From the NCBI GenBank assembly GCA_963791315.1, contig CAWBRQ010000007.1, positions 682,001-746,000 on the forward strand: 64,000 nucleotides of DNA. The letters run 5' to 3'. The stretch is from JACCZX01 sp963791315. Its GTDB lineage: Bacteria; Pseudomonadota; Gammaproteobacteria; Burkholderiales; Burkholderiaceae_F. The stretch's first letter is position 1, and every line of letters starts with the position of its first letter. This document shows positions 40,493 to 50,438 of this stretch, one piece after another. The position numbers and the translations under genes were made by a program. A model generated the notes under the pieces. The model searched no databases. It was not told the DNA's origin and worked only from the letters and a program-made list of their open reading frames with translations.

Positions 40493-41750
40493 GTGCGTTG
40501 GCTGAGCTCTGCGTTACTCCTTGCGCTCCTTGCGGCGCTTACGGCGTTGTTCTTGAAAACCAATCTCGGCAACGTCGCCGTTTTTGTGCCGCCGTATCGC
40601 GTCGACGTGTCCGTGAACCTGGCGCTGCTGGCCTTGGTATTGCTGCTGAGCGCCGTTTACTGGACCGCGCGGGTCGTGCAGAAAATGGCGGATTTTCCGG
40701 AGCAGGTGCGACTTTATCGTGCGCGCCGCGAAGAGATTGGCGGTAATCGCGCACTGATCGAATCGATGAAGAATTTTCTCGAAGGACGGTTTGCGCGCGC
40801 CGAGAAATCCGCGCGCGCGGCGCAGTCAACGAATTCGACGGCAGGTATCGCAGCACTGGTCGGCGCACGCGCGGCGCATCGGATGCAGGAATACGCGCGC
40901 CGCGACGAGTGGCTCGAGCTAGCGGGTCTTGATGCCGAGATCGATACGGCGCGGCTGGTCGCGAGTGCCGAAATGTTGACTGAGCAGCGCGAGAACGACG
41001 CTGCGTTGTCTGCGATCCATAGTCTGCAAGGGGAAGGGCGCCGGCACATCCATGCAATGCGAATCGCGCTCAGTGCAAATTTGCAGTCTGGGCGCTGGGA
41101 CGACGCGCTGAAAGCGGTGCGATTGCTCGAAAAGAGAAACGCGCTGCATCCGGTGTTATCGCGCAAGTTGAAGTGCACGATTTACCGCGAGCTGCTGACG
41201 GCGCAAAGCGCGGATCCCGGCGGCACTCGAAGCGATGTGGCGAGCGGTGCCGGATGCAGATCGGCAATCACCGGAAATCGCTCTTGAAGCCGCGCGACTG
41301 TTCAACGACGCCGATCTTGGCGCGCTAGCGGTTGAATCGATCGAGGGAGCGCTCCAGCTTCCACCAACACAATGGGACGACACCGCGCGTGCGTTGCTCG
41401 AGGAGTACGGGCGAGCGAAAGCGATGTCGCCGCGCGATCAACTGGAGCGCGTCGAAGCATGGCTCAAGGCTGCGCCCTCGGCGGGTCCGATTCGGGCAGC
41501 ACTGTTGAACGCGGCAGGGACGATTTGCCTGCGGCAGCAACTGTGGGGCAAGTCGAAGGCGTACTTGCTCGAAAGCGTGCAGGCTGACAGCAGTGCGGCG
41601 ACGCTGCTTGCATTGGCGCGCCTGGCCGATGCGATCGGCGACGAGCGCGAAGCAGCGGCATACTTCAAGGAAGCCGCGATTGCCTTTGCGTCTGAAACGA
41701 AGGCGACGGCGGACACATCGGCTGCCGTGTGGCGCACTGCTCAGCGCTGA
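40493..41750 (+). CDS. hemY: HemY-type protein with TPR repeats, one frame change
   Basis: About 419 residues joined. Two membrane helices at the N terminus (SSALLLALLAALTALFL and LALLALVLLLSAVYW) are followed by TPR-like helices, the design of HemY in proteobacteria, which has no known enzymatic role and differs from the protoporphyrinogen oxidase of the same name. The GTG at 40493 has GGGAGCA upstream. A frame change lies near 41222; after it the TPR part continues as ALEAMWRAVPDADRQSPEIA. It ends the hemC-D-X-Y set. Confidence 0.9.
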
Positions 41751-41757
41751 GGCTCGC

Positions 41758-41785
41758 TTGACAGGCGCGTAACGCACTCCATACT
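41758..41785 (+). promoter_or_regulatory. Sigma-70-type promoter before the second dctP gene
   Basis: TTGACA at 41758-41763, 16 bases, CATACT at 41780-41785. The -35 box is the perfect consensus and the -10 matches 4 of 6. It lies 36 bases before the ATG at 41822, which has the ribosome site AGGAGA. The promoter begins 8 bases after the hemY stop. Confidence 0.65.
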
Positions 41786-41821
41786 TGCGCGCCCAGCGCT
41801 AGGCACACGCCAGGAGACACG

Positions 41822-42811
41822 ATGAGACGCATCCAACTTTCTGCGCTGATTGCGGCAGTCGCCTGCGGAGTACTGACGCCGGCAGCCGCACAGACCACGG
41901 TTAAGTTGGGCTATGCGACCACGCCCACGTCGCACTACGGTGTCGGCTCGAATGTCTTTTGCGAGGAACTCGAAAAGCGCACCGGTGGCCGCTACAAGTG
42001 CCAGCAGTTTCCGGGAGCTGCGCTCGGCGGCGAACGCGAGATGATCGAGGCGGTGCAATTGGGCACGCTCGACATCGTCAATACGTCGACCGGGCCGGTC
42101 GGCAACTTCGTTCCCGAAGTCAACATCGTCGACATTCCATTCTTGTTTCGCGACTACGACCACGCGCGACGCGTGATGGACGGGCCGATCGGTGACGATT
42201 TGCGCGCGAAGTTTCCGGCGAAGGGTTTGATCGCCCTCGCATGGACCGAGAATGGCTTTCGCCACATGACCAACAGCAAGCGCCCGATCGTCAAGCCGGA
42301 GGATGCAAAGGGCTTGAAGATTCGCAGCATGCAGAACAAGGTTCACATGCAGGCATTCCAGTCGATCGGCATCCAGCCGACGCCGATGGCATTCCCGGAG
42401 CTGTTCGGCGCGTTACAAACCGGTGTCGTCGACGGACAGGAAAATCCGATCCCGGTGATTCTGTCCGCCAAGTTTTCACAGGTGCAAAAGTACTTGTCTC
42501 TGACCGGTCACGTGTATTCACCGGCGCTGCTGATCGTCTCACCGGCGCTCTGGAACAAGCTCTCGGACGCCGACAAGAAAGCGTTCACCGAAGCCGGCAA
42601 AGCGGCATCCGCGGCGCAGCGCAAGAAGGTCAATGATGACGAGCGCGACGGCATCGCGCAGCTGCGTGCTGGCGGCATGGAGGTCGTAACGAGCGTCGAC
42701 AATCAGGCGTTTCGCAATGCGATGACACCGGTATGGGCCGACTTCGCCAAGCAGTTTGGCGCTGAGAACATCCGGCAGATTCAGGAGTTCAAAGTAAGGG
42801 GAGCCAAGTAA
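41822..42811 (+). CDS. TRAP transporter substrate-binding protein (DctP family)
   Basis: A 329-residue periplasmic binding protein with a signal peptide (residues 1-23, ending PAAAQ). The family segments are complete: GERE near residue 75 (GGEREMIEAVQLG), DIPFLFRDYDHARRVMDGPIG, KGLKIRSMQNKVHMQAFQSIG with the conserved Arg that binds the substrate carboxylate, and ALQTGVVDGQENP. This points to a C4-dicarboxylate or related organic acid. No permease genes adjoin it; the nearest without their own binding protein are at 51.2-53.0 kb. The frame is intact and the gene has its own promoter. Confidence 0.9.
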   Translation: MRRIQLSALIAAVACGVLTPAAAQTTVKLGYATTPTSHYGVGSNVFCEELEKRTGGRYKCQQFPGAALGGEREMIEAVQLGTLDIVNTSTGPVGNFVPEVNIVDIPFLFRDYDHARRVMDGPIGDDLRAKFPAKGLIALAWTENGFRHMTNSKRPIVKPEDAKGLKIRSMQNKVHMQAFQSIGIQPTPMAFPELFGALQTGVVDGQENPIPVILSAKFSQVQKYLSLTGHVYSPALLIVSPALWNKLSDADKKAFTEAGKAASAAQRKKVNDDERDGIAQLRAGGMEVVTSVDNQAFRNAMTPVWADFAKQFGAENIRQIQEFKVRGAK

Positions 42812-42838
42812 GGGGTGCCACGTAAGGCTGCCGCGCGG

Positions 42839-43539
42839 CTAGTTCTTGCTCATGCGCGCGGAAGTTTCTTCCGTACAGCGCTCGAGGTAGTAGCCAAGTC
42901 CGCGCACGGTAACGATGCGAATCCCGCCGAACTCGATTTTCGCGGCGCAACCGATGCACGTAGACCTCGATCGCGTTGTTGCTCACTTCTTCGCCCCAAC
43001 TGCAAAGTCGATCGACCAGTTGCTCCTTGCTGACAAGCCGGCCAGGGCGCTGCAGCAGGATCTCGAGCAGACTCAGCTTCGCGCGCCGACAGGTCCAGGA
43101 CCTGATCGTCGAGCGTGGCGACATGTCCGACCTGATCCAGCGTTAGCGGACCGTGCTTCAGCACATGTCTGCGCGCCGCCGGCCGCGCGGCGGTCAGCGC
43201 CCGCACCCGCGCTTCAAGCTCAGTCAGCGAAAACGGCTTGGCCATGAAGTCGTCAGCGCCGAGGTCCAAACCTTTCACTCTTCTGTTCAACGCTGTCAGC
43301 CGCGCTCAGGATCAGCACAGGCATTGCCGAATTGCGCGTGGCAGCCGCTTCAGCACATCGAGCCCCGAGAGCCGAGGTAGGCCGATATCGAGGATCAGCA
43401 GATCGAACGTCTGCGCAGCCAGCGCCGCATCCGCCTTTTCGCCGTTTTCAACCACATCAACGGCGTAGCCACCGCCGCGCAACGACCGCGATAGCCCATC
43501 GGCGAGAACGGTATTGTCCTCCGCTATCAGGATTCGCAT
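42839..43539 (-). pseudogene. OmpR-family response regulator, frame-disrupted
   Basis: Pieces form a 233-residue OmpR/PhoB regulator: receiver domain from the ATG at 43539 with MRILIAEDN, phospho-acceptor D51 in LLILDIGLP; after a change near 43330, GLDLGADDFMAKPFSLTELEARVRAL; and a winged-helix domain with LSLLEILLQRPGRLVSKEQLVDRL and NNAIEVYVHRLR in further frames (changes near 43280, 43090 and 42970). The sequence resembles TctD/QseB-type regulators. No histidine kinase gene follows it; the downstream neighbour is the convergent dctP gene, so it is an orphan in this window. Confidence 0.8.
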
Positions 43540-43661
43540 CAGGTCACCTTTCGAGGGTGGGTATGTCCCGCGCGAGTCTAGACGTGACCATGGGTACCGT
43601 CTTGCCGCGGAGCAGCGAAGCCCGATTGGCGCCGGAAGATGCGGTTTGCTAGCATCGAAGC

Positions 43662-43889
43662 ATGAAAATTTCCGCGAAGATTGCGATTTGGCTGTGCGCC
43701 GCATTTGCGCTGTTCTGCGCAGGATTTGCGTTCACGGGATTTTCAAGTTTGGCGGGGATCGCCGACGAGGCAGAGCGCGAAATGTCGCTTGGCTACTCTT
43801 GGTTCTGGGCATTTCTGGGCGCGATCGCCGTTGGATTCGGCATCCTGTCTTGGTTGATCAAAGAGGGAAAGTTCGGCGACGTCGAGTAG
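43662..43889 (+). CDS. Small two-helix membrane protein of unknown function
   Basis: A 75-residue protein with two predicted membrane helices (about residues 8-30 and 46-66) separated by a short acidic stretch (GIADEAEREMSLGY) and ending in charged residues. I do not recognise a family. It is divergent from the OmpR-type regulator and is followed by a bidirectional hairpin terminator, so it forms its own transcription unit. Confidence 0.65.
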   Translation: MKISAKIAIWLCAAFALFCAGFAFTGFSSLAGIADEAEREMSLGYSWFWAFLGAIAVGFGILSWLIKEGKFGDVE

Positions 43890-43891
43890 CC

Positions 43892-43918
43892 AAAAAAGCC
43901 CGCCGTGCAGGCGGGCTT
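43892..43918. terminator. Bidirectional Rho-independent terminator
   Basis: GCCCGCC, loop GTGCA, GGCGGGC, flanked by AAAAAA on the left and TT on the right. On the minus strand the hairpin is followed by TTTTTT, the ideal signal for the MFS gene that ends at 43935; on the plus strand it may weakly end the 75-residue gene. Confidence 0.9.
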
Positions 43919-43934
43919 CAAGGCTAATTTCGGC

Positions 43935-45585
43935 TTACGCCGGATGCTCGTAGGTGCGAATGTCGCGTGTCCGGGTTTCGCGCAGGAACAACGTGCCGAT
44001 CACATACGGTCATCAGCGCGACGATGATCGGGTACCACAGGCCATAGTAGATATCTCCGGTGGCAGCTACGAGCGCAGTCGCGAGCAGCGGCAACATGCC
44101 GCCAAACCAGCCGTTGCCGATGTGATACGGCAGCGACATTGACGTGTAGCGGATCTTGGTTGGGAACAGCTCGACCAAGAAACGCGGCAATCGGCCCATA
44201 GACCATCGTTACGTAGACCAGCATGATGACCAGGATCAGCTCGGCCATCACCCAGTTCACCTTGCTCTTGTCGGCGCCGCTGACAAAGCCTGTCTCTTTG
44301 AGCGCCGCGGCGAAGGCCTTCTGATCGCCACCCTTTGATCGTTACGTTTCCAATAGTCGTTATTACGGTGCAGCCCGGCTGCGCCGTCGATCGTCTTGAA
44401 CGACAGCCCTTGCTTGGTCAGAAAGTCCTTGGTGCGGTCGCATTCGGAGAACTTGCTCCACGGACCGACGAAAATATGGAACTGGCAGTCGGCGGGATTG
44501 GCGGTGACCGTGATCGGATTTTTCGCCGCGTACTCCTCAAGCGCTGGGTTGACGTAGTGCGTTAGCGCCGCGAACAGCGGAAAGTACGTCAGCGCAGCGA
44601 TCAAGCATCCGGCCAAAATGATCTTGAGTCGCCCGATCTTGTCGGATAGCCAGCCGAAGAAGATAAAAAGTGGCGTGCCAATCAGCAGCGAAATCCCGAC
44701 CAACGTGTAAGTCGCTATGAAGTCGAGCTTCAGCGTGATCAGCAGGAAGAACAGCGCGTAGAACTGCCCCGTGTACCACACGACGCCCTGACCGGCGGTC
44801 GCACCGAGCAGCGCCAGCAGCACGTACTTGTTGTTCGGATACTTCAGGAAGCTATCGGTAAGGGGAGATCTCGAGCCTTTGCCTTCGGCCTTCATCTTCT
44901 GGAATATCGGCGATTCGTGCAGCTTGAGCCGGATATAAACGAGAAACACCAGCAGGATCAGCGACAGCCAGAACGGAATGCGCCAGCCCCAGTCGGCGAA
45001 TACCTTTGCGTCCATGTAGACACGGCACAGCCCGATCACGAGCAGCGCGAGGAAAAATCCCAGCGTCGCCGTTGTCTGAATCCACGCAGTGTCGTAGCCG
45101 CGCCGCTCGTGCGGGGCGTGCTCCGCGACATAAGTCGCGGCACCGCCGTACTCACCGCCCAGCGCCAAGCCCTGCACCAACCTCAGCGTTACGAGCAGAA
45201 CCGGTGCTGCCCAGCCGATTGTCTGAAAGGTTGGGAGCAGGCCTACGAGGAAAGTGGCGCCACCCATGAACAGGATGGTGATAAGAAATGTGTACTTGCG
45301 TCCGACAAGATCGCCGATGCGGCCGAAAACGATGGCACCGAACGGACGCACCAAAAAACCTGCGGCATATGTTGCGAATGCCGAGAGGAGCGCTGCGGTC
45401 TCATTGCCGGAAGGAAAAAATAGCGCCGCAAAGAACGGCGCGAGCGTGGCGTACAGATAGAAGTCGTACCACTCGAAGACGGTGCCCAAGGAGGAGGCGA
45501 AGATGACTCGCCGCTCCTCGGTGCGCACGCTGCGTACCGAGTCCTCTTCAAAGAGGCCTTTCTTGCCTGCCCTGACTTCAGCCAT
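43935..45585 (-). CDS. MFS transporter, metabolite:H+ symporter (MHS) family, frame-disrupted near the C terminus
   Basis: About 550 codons, with 12 membrane helices. The N-terminal SSLGTVFEWYDFYLYATLAPF and the loop 2-3 motif GRIGDLVGRKYTFL are diagnostic for the MHS family (KgtP, ShiA, ProP relatives), as is GGEYGGAATYVAEH. A 60-residue loop after helix 9 (ITVTANPADCQFHIF to the KTIDG region) is an insert known in longer Burkholderiales members. The first 400 residues are one frame; changes near 44335, 44190 and 44005 interrupt the last three helices. The stop at 43935-43937 restores the normal end. The substrate is an organic acid or osmolyte, not determinable. Confidence 0.85.
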
Positions 45586-45670
45586 CGTTAGTCTCCCTGG
45601 TCATTTATCAGTATGTACAGCGCATCGAGTCTACCGCGCGCCATTGTTGTTATGCCTGCTTACGCCAACC

Positions 45671-46045
45671 TTACACGCCCGGTGCCAACAGACCGTTGAT
45701 CTGATTGATTAGGTCTCGTGTGGAAAACGGCTTTGTGACGTAAAGGTCGGCGCCCATCGCCAGCCCCTTGTTCACTTCGGCGTCGCGTCCCTTGGCCGTC
45801 AGCATGATTACCTTGATGTGCGCCCATTCGGCGCGCTCGCGAATCTGCTTGCACACTTCGTAGCCACTGCGTACGGGCATCATCACGTCGAGCAGCACCA
45901 GGTCCGGCGGGGATGCTTCGATCTGGTGCAGCGCTTCCTGACCATCGCGGGCGACGGTAACGTCGTATCCGGCATGCTGCAGCAGGTATTCAAGCGCAAC
46001 GACGATGTTCGGCTCGTCATCGGCTACAAGAATTTTCTTGCTCAC
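45671..46045 (-). CDS. Single-domain response regulator (CheY-like)
   Basis: A 124-residue receiver domain with no output domain. Acidic pocket DDE at 9-11, phospho-acceptor D53 in LLDVMMP, switch Thr in MLTAK, and K105 in VTKPF. The GTG at 46045 overlaps the stop of the SLC5-histidine kinase gene (GTGA), so it is translationally coupled to it and is the obvious phosphorylation target. A downstream DNA-binding protein is not encoded here, so the output must be elsewhere or by protein contact. Confidence 0.9.
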   Translation of the reverse strand: MSKKILVADDEPNIVVALEYLLQHAGYDVTVARDGQEALHQIEASPPDLVLLDVMMPVRSGYEVCKQIRERAEWAHIKVIMLTAKGRDAEVNKGLAMGADLYVTKPFSTRDLINQINGLLAPGV

Positions 46046-48806
46046 GCTTTCGCGCCCTCCAACTGCGCGTTGCGGTTGGCAGCGTGAACGAGAAGCAAGC
46101 TCCGCGACCGACGGGTGCTTTCGACCCAAAGCCGACCGCCCCAGTGCTCGACGATTTGGCGGCTGATGTACAGCCCCAAACCGCTGCCATACGGCTTCTC
46201 TGTCAGCTTATTGCCGGCCTGACTGAATTTGTCGAAGATGATGGCGTGGTCCGAGGGGTTGATGCCCGCGCCGTTGTCGCGCACGTCAATGCGCAACTCG
46301 CCGCCGTCCTCGGCCACTGCAATCTCGATGCGCCCTTGCGACGCGTTACAAAATTTCACTGCGTTTGAAAGCAGGTTCAGCAGCACCTGTATCACGCGGT
46401 CGACATCGGCGCGGACCGCGGACACTTTGTCGGCAACGTCAGATCGACCTGGATGTGCCTTTCTTCGAACACCTGGCTCATGCCCTTGACGGTGTCGGCG
46501 ATCACGTCGCGCATATCGATGTTCGATTCCTGCCACTCGGCCTTGCCCGATTCGATCTTCGAGAGGTCGAGCACCTGGTTGATGAGCCGCGTGAGCCGTC
46601 TCGGTTTCGTGCGTGATGATCGCGACGAATTTCTGCCGCTCTCCGGCTTCGATCTGTGGATCCTCCAGCAGGATCTGGCTGAACGCGCGGATCGATGTCA
46701 GCGGCGTGCGCAACTCGTGGGTCACAGTCGATACGAAGTCGTCCTTCAGACGATCGAGTTCCTTCAGCCGTTCGTTGGCGGCGCGCAGCTCCGCGGTGGC
46801 CGCTTCGAGCTCACGCGACTTGTGTTCGAGTCGGTGGCTGTAGACGACGATCTGCGATGCCTCGTCCAGGATCTCGCGCACTTCGTCGACGGTGAGCGCC
46901 TCTTCCTTCGCGACCGAAGCGATCATCACGCGCGCGGAGGCGGCGCCGATCGCACCGGCAAGCTGCACTTCGACGTAGTGGACCAGTTCCGCGTCTGGCG
47001 ACCAGAATCGTCGTCGGGCCAGCGTTGTCCGTGGGCGGTGGCGTATTCGCGAAACGCAGCGTCCGCGGTAGTAGCGCCCTGAAATCTCGCTAGCAAGTTG
47101 TACAGCTCGGGCACGGATGCCGTACCGCGCCAGAAGCGCGCACCGCCACCTTCACCGCTTTGCCGAAACACGTCTACGAACAGGCTGGCCTGCCGGTGTT
47201 CGTCAGCGCTCGGAGATGCGGACAGCGACAGGCCGACATACGCGCCGACATTGGCGAGCATGCTCCAGATCATTGCGTGCGTAATCTGGTCCACGCCGGT
47301 CAATCCAAAGAGCTGCAACGGCTTCAGCAGCTCGATGCCCCATGGACCGTACTCGAGCAGGCCGGTTGGCAGCCAACCGGAGCGTGCGAGCGCTGGTAGC
47401 AGCAGCGTGTAGAACCAAACGGCGAAGCCTGCGATCAATCCGCCCATCGCCCCGCGTCGCGTGCCGCCTTTCCAGAAAATCCCGCCGAGTATCACCGGCG
47501 CGAATTGCGCCACGGCCGCGAACGAGATCAGCCCGATCGATACCAGCGCGTACGCCTCGCCCGCGAGCTTGAAGTACAGATAGCCAAGCAGCAGGATCAA
47601 CAAAATGGCGCCACGCCGGATCCCCAGCAGCAGGCCCGTCAGATCGCGGCGTTCGTTCAGTCGCAAGGACCGCAGCCTGAGCAGCACTGGCATCACCAGG
47701 TCGTTGCAGACCATCGTCGACAGTGCGATCGTCTCGACGATCACCATGCCGGTCGCCGCCGACAGACCACCGATGAATACCAGCAGCGCAAGTGCCTCCT
47801 GCTGGTGCGCCATCGGCAATGTCAGAACGAAAGTGTCGGCATCGACACGCCCGAGTGGAAAGCGCAGCACGCCGCCAAATGCGATCGGCAGAACGAACAC
47901 GTTGATCGCCAGCATGTACAGCGGGAACAGCCAGATTGCCTTGTTCAGATGTTTCTCGTCGAGGTTCTCCACAACCGTGACCTGGAATTGTCGCGGCAGG
48001 AACATGATCGCCATCATCGACAGGATGGTCAGCCAGACCCAGCTCACGTAGCCGCCGCCGACGTTTTCGAGCGGCGTCATCATCGCCTTCAGCTTCGGGT
48101 CGGCCGCAGCGCGGGCGAACAGATCTCCAAAGCCGTTGTAGATGCCGAACGTGACGAACACGCCGACCGCGAGGAATGCGAGCAGCTTGACCAGCGATTC
48201 GAAGGCGATCGCCGCCACCATGCCCTGGTGGTGCTCGGCCGCGTCAAGATGGCGCGTGCCGAAAAGCGATCGTGAACGCGGCAAGGATCAGCGCAACCCA
48301 GAGCGCGGTGTCTTCGCGCAACGTGCGTACGACGCCTGCGCCGGCATCACGATCTCCGGGTACTGAACCAGGATCGAGTAGCTGCTCGAAATCGCTTTCA
48401 GCTGCAGCGAGATGTAGGGCAGGATGCCGATCACCGCGATGACGGTGACGATGCCGCCGAGCAATGCACTCTTGCCGTAGCGTGAGGCGATGAAGTCGGC
48501 CAGCGACGTGATGCGATTTTGCTTCGAGATCCGAATGATCTTGCGCATCACGACCCACCAGAGCGCGATCATCAGCGTCGGCCCGATGTAGATCGGCAGA
48601 AAACCGATGCCATCGCTCGCCGCTCTACCCACGCTGCCGTAAAAGGTCCAAGCCGTTGCGTAGACCGCGAGCGACAGGCTGTAGACGTAGGCGTTGTTGA
48701 TTACAGGGCGGCCTGCGTCGGCGCGCTTATCCGCGTAATACGCAATCGCAAAGAGCAGCCCAAGATAAGCGAACGCCGTGAAGATGATGACGGTGCCGTT
48801 CAGCAT
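46042..48806 (-). pseudogene. CbrA-like SLC5 symporter-histidine kinase fusion, frame-disrupted
   Basis: Read across frames this is a protein of about 920 residues. The first two thirds are a sodium:solute symporter (SLC5) domain of about 13 helices: VIIFTAFAYLGLLFAIAYYA at the start, ISKQNRITSLADFIASRYGK, MVAAIAFESLVKLLAFLAVG, SMMAIMFLPRQFQVTVVEN, and a STAC-like helical region. A coiled-coil leads to a histidine kinase with H-box FVSTVTHELRTPLTSIRAFS, N-box LLNLLSNAVKFC, and the ATP lid DNGAGI and GSGLGLYISRQIVEHW. Breaks lie near 48350, 48255, 47010, 46605, 46435 and 46110. CbrA in Pseudomonas has the same design and governs carbon and nitrogen use. A single-domain receiver follows. Confidence 0.85.
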
Positions 48807-48815
48807 TCGCGAGCG

Positions 48816-49013
48816 TCAGTGCCCGGTGTCCGCGATTAACTTAAGGAGTGCGATCAGCACTCCCCACGCGATAAATATGTAGGCGTACAGGATCGGAATA
48901 CCGAGCAGAGTTCCCGGCACGTTGAACAGCGCCAGGACGGGAAAGTTAAACAGCACGATGCCGAAGATGCACAGCGCGGTGAAACGCTGCCCCTTCGCTT
49001 CAGAATCGCCCAT
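48816..49013 (-). CDS. Small membrane protein preceding the SLC5-histidine kinase
   Basis: A 65-residue protein with two hydrophobic helices (residues 11-32 and 38-58). It ends 9 bases before the SLC5-kinase start and so should be its co-expressed partner. Small two-helix proteins before sodium:solute symporters are known (for example the DUF997/DUF3311/DUF4212 types), but I cannot assign this one to a family. The ATG at 49013 was chosen because it begins directly before the first helix; an in-frame ATG at 49061 overlaps the kinase-UspA gene upstream. Confidence 0.65.
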   Translation of the reverse strand: MGDSEAKGQRFTALCIFGIVLFNFPVLALFNVPGTLLGIPILYAYIFIAWGVLIALLKLIADTGH

Positions 49014-49035
49014 CGCATTCTCCCTGCGAGTGCAT

Positions 49036-50436
49036 TCAGCTTGGCCGGCGCGGACGTACAACCGTCACGCTGCACGCTGCGTCGGCCACGATCTGCCTCG
49101 AAATCCCGCCGGAGCGTAGCGCACGCGCAGCGCCTCGCGGCGCGCCGATGACGATCTGGTCGACGTCATTCACCGCCGCATAGTCAAGCAACGCCGCGGC
49201 GGGCTTGGCCGATTCCAGTACATGATGTGTTACGCGCTCCTCAGGCAACTCGAGTGATTTTGTCCAGCGCCGCAGCATGACCAGATGTTGGATATGGCGG
49301 CCGGTGGCTGTGGCTGGCTCGCCTTCACCCTCGAGCGCTGCTGCGGGTGGCACCACCGTCATGCACGCAAGTCGACACCGTGCGTCTGCCACAACCAGGC
49401 GGCGCACGGTCGCCCGCAACGCTTCATGTGTTCGGGCGTCGGTATCTGCCGGATCTATTGCAACCATCACGATCGACGCGGGGTCGCTGCGAAAAGCCAG
49501 AGGTGGGCAGGGCGCCGGCACGAATTGGCTGACCGACATGCGTCGCATTAGCCGGCTGCGCAATGGGGTTAGCTTGAGTTGTGATGCGCGTTCGCTCAGC
49601 ACTACCTGATCTGGATTGGCGAGATCGAACGCCACCTCGGCAGCCGACGCGTAGCGTTTGCGATTGTCGGGTTCGAGGCAGTGCAGAATGATTTCCTGCA
49701 GCCAAGCCGGGATCGTTGCAATGCGCGCACGCGGTGGAATCGGATCGCTATGAAGCCGTTTGCGCAACTGCTTGACCGTACGCGGCCGGCCGAACGGCAA
49801 CTGCCCAGTGGCGAGCTCATACAGATGTGCGCCGAGCGCAAAAATGTCGCTCCGCGGATCGCAGCGAATGCCGAGGATCTGCTCGGGCGACATGTACTCC
49901 CAGTTTCCCACCGGATATCGAAACTCTTCGGCGAGCAGGTCGGGATAGTGACGATGCGCAGAAAGCCCGAAATCGATCAGCGCAGCTTCACCGTTCTTTC
50001 GGAACAGCACGTTCCCCGATTTCAGATCGAGATGCAGCACGTCCTGCCGGTGAATCCGATGCAATGCGACCGCGAATGCGCTGCCGATGCGCGCAACTTC
50101 TGCCGCAGGAAGCGGCGCCTTTGCAGTCCAGTCGATCAGCCTTTCACCCTCGATGAATTCCATTACCAGGTAGGGCGTTGTTTCGACGTCACCATAGGCG
50201 ACCAGCGTTGGATTCTGCGGTCCCTGCTCGAGCGCACCGAGTACCAGGCGACAAACTTCAAAACTCACCACGTTTACGGCCGGCTCGCCAGCGCCGAGCC
50301 GTGGAATCTTCATGATCAGTGGCAGCGGCCCGTCGGGTCCCATCAGCCGATAGATCCACGCCATCGTCCCGACGTGGATTCGGTCGCCGAGCCGAAATCC
50401 ATCGATTTCGGTGCCGGGTTCGGGTGGTCCCATCAT
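49036..50436 (-). CDS. Ser/Thr protein kinase fused to a universal stress protein domain
   Basis: A 466-residue soluble protein. The kinase domain (12-280) has the beta-3 lysine K43 in IMKIP, HLD at 135-137 followed by LKSGN (Leu replaces Arg in HRD, the catalytic Asp is present), DFG at 155-157 and the SPE motif at YMSPEQ. The glycine loop is degenerate (HVGTMAW). Residues 320-466 form a UspA domain ending in the nucleotide-binding pattern GAPRGAARALRSGGISRQI followed by CSVTVVR. No membrane helix. A metallophosphoesterase gene lies 2 bases upstream, suggesting reversible phosphorylation or nucleotide signalling. Intact frame. Confidence 0.9.
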   Translation of the reverse strand: MMGPPEPGTEIDGFRLGDRIHVGTMAWIYRLMGPDGPLPLIMKIPRLGAGEPAVNVVSFEVCRLVLGALEQGPQNPTLVAYGDVETTPYLVMEFIEGERLIDWTAKAPLPAAEVARIGSAFAVALHRIHRQDVLHLDLKSGNVLFRKNGEAALIDFGLSAHRHYPDLLAEEFRYPVGNWEYMSPEQILGIRCDPRSDIFALGAHLYELATGQLPFGRPRTVKQLRKRLHSDPIPPRARIATIPAWLQEIILHCLEPDNRKRYASAAEVAFDLANPDQVVLSERASQLKLTPLRSRLMRRMSVSQFVPAPCPPLAFRSDPASIVMVAIDPADTDARTHEALRATVRRLVVADARCRLACMTVVPPAAALEGEGEPATATGRHIQHLVMLRRWTKSLELPEERVTHHVLESAKPAAALLDYAAVNDVDQIVIGAPRGAARALRSGGISRQIVADAACSVTVVRPRRPS

Positions 50437-50438
50437 GT

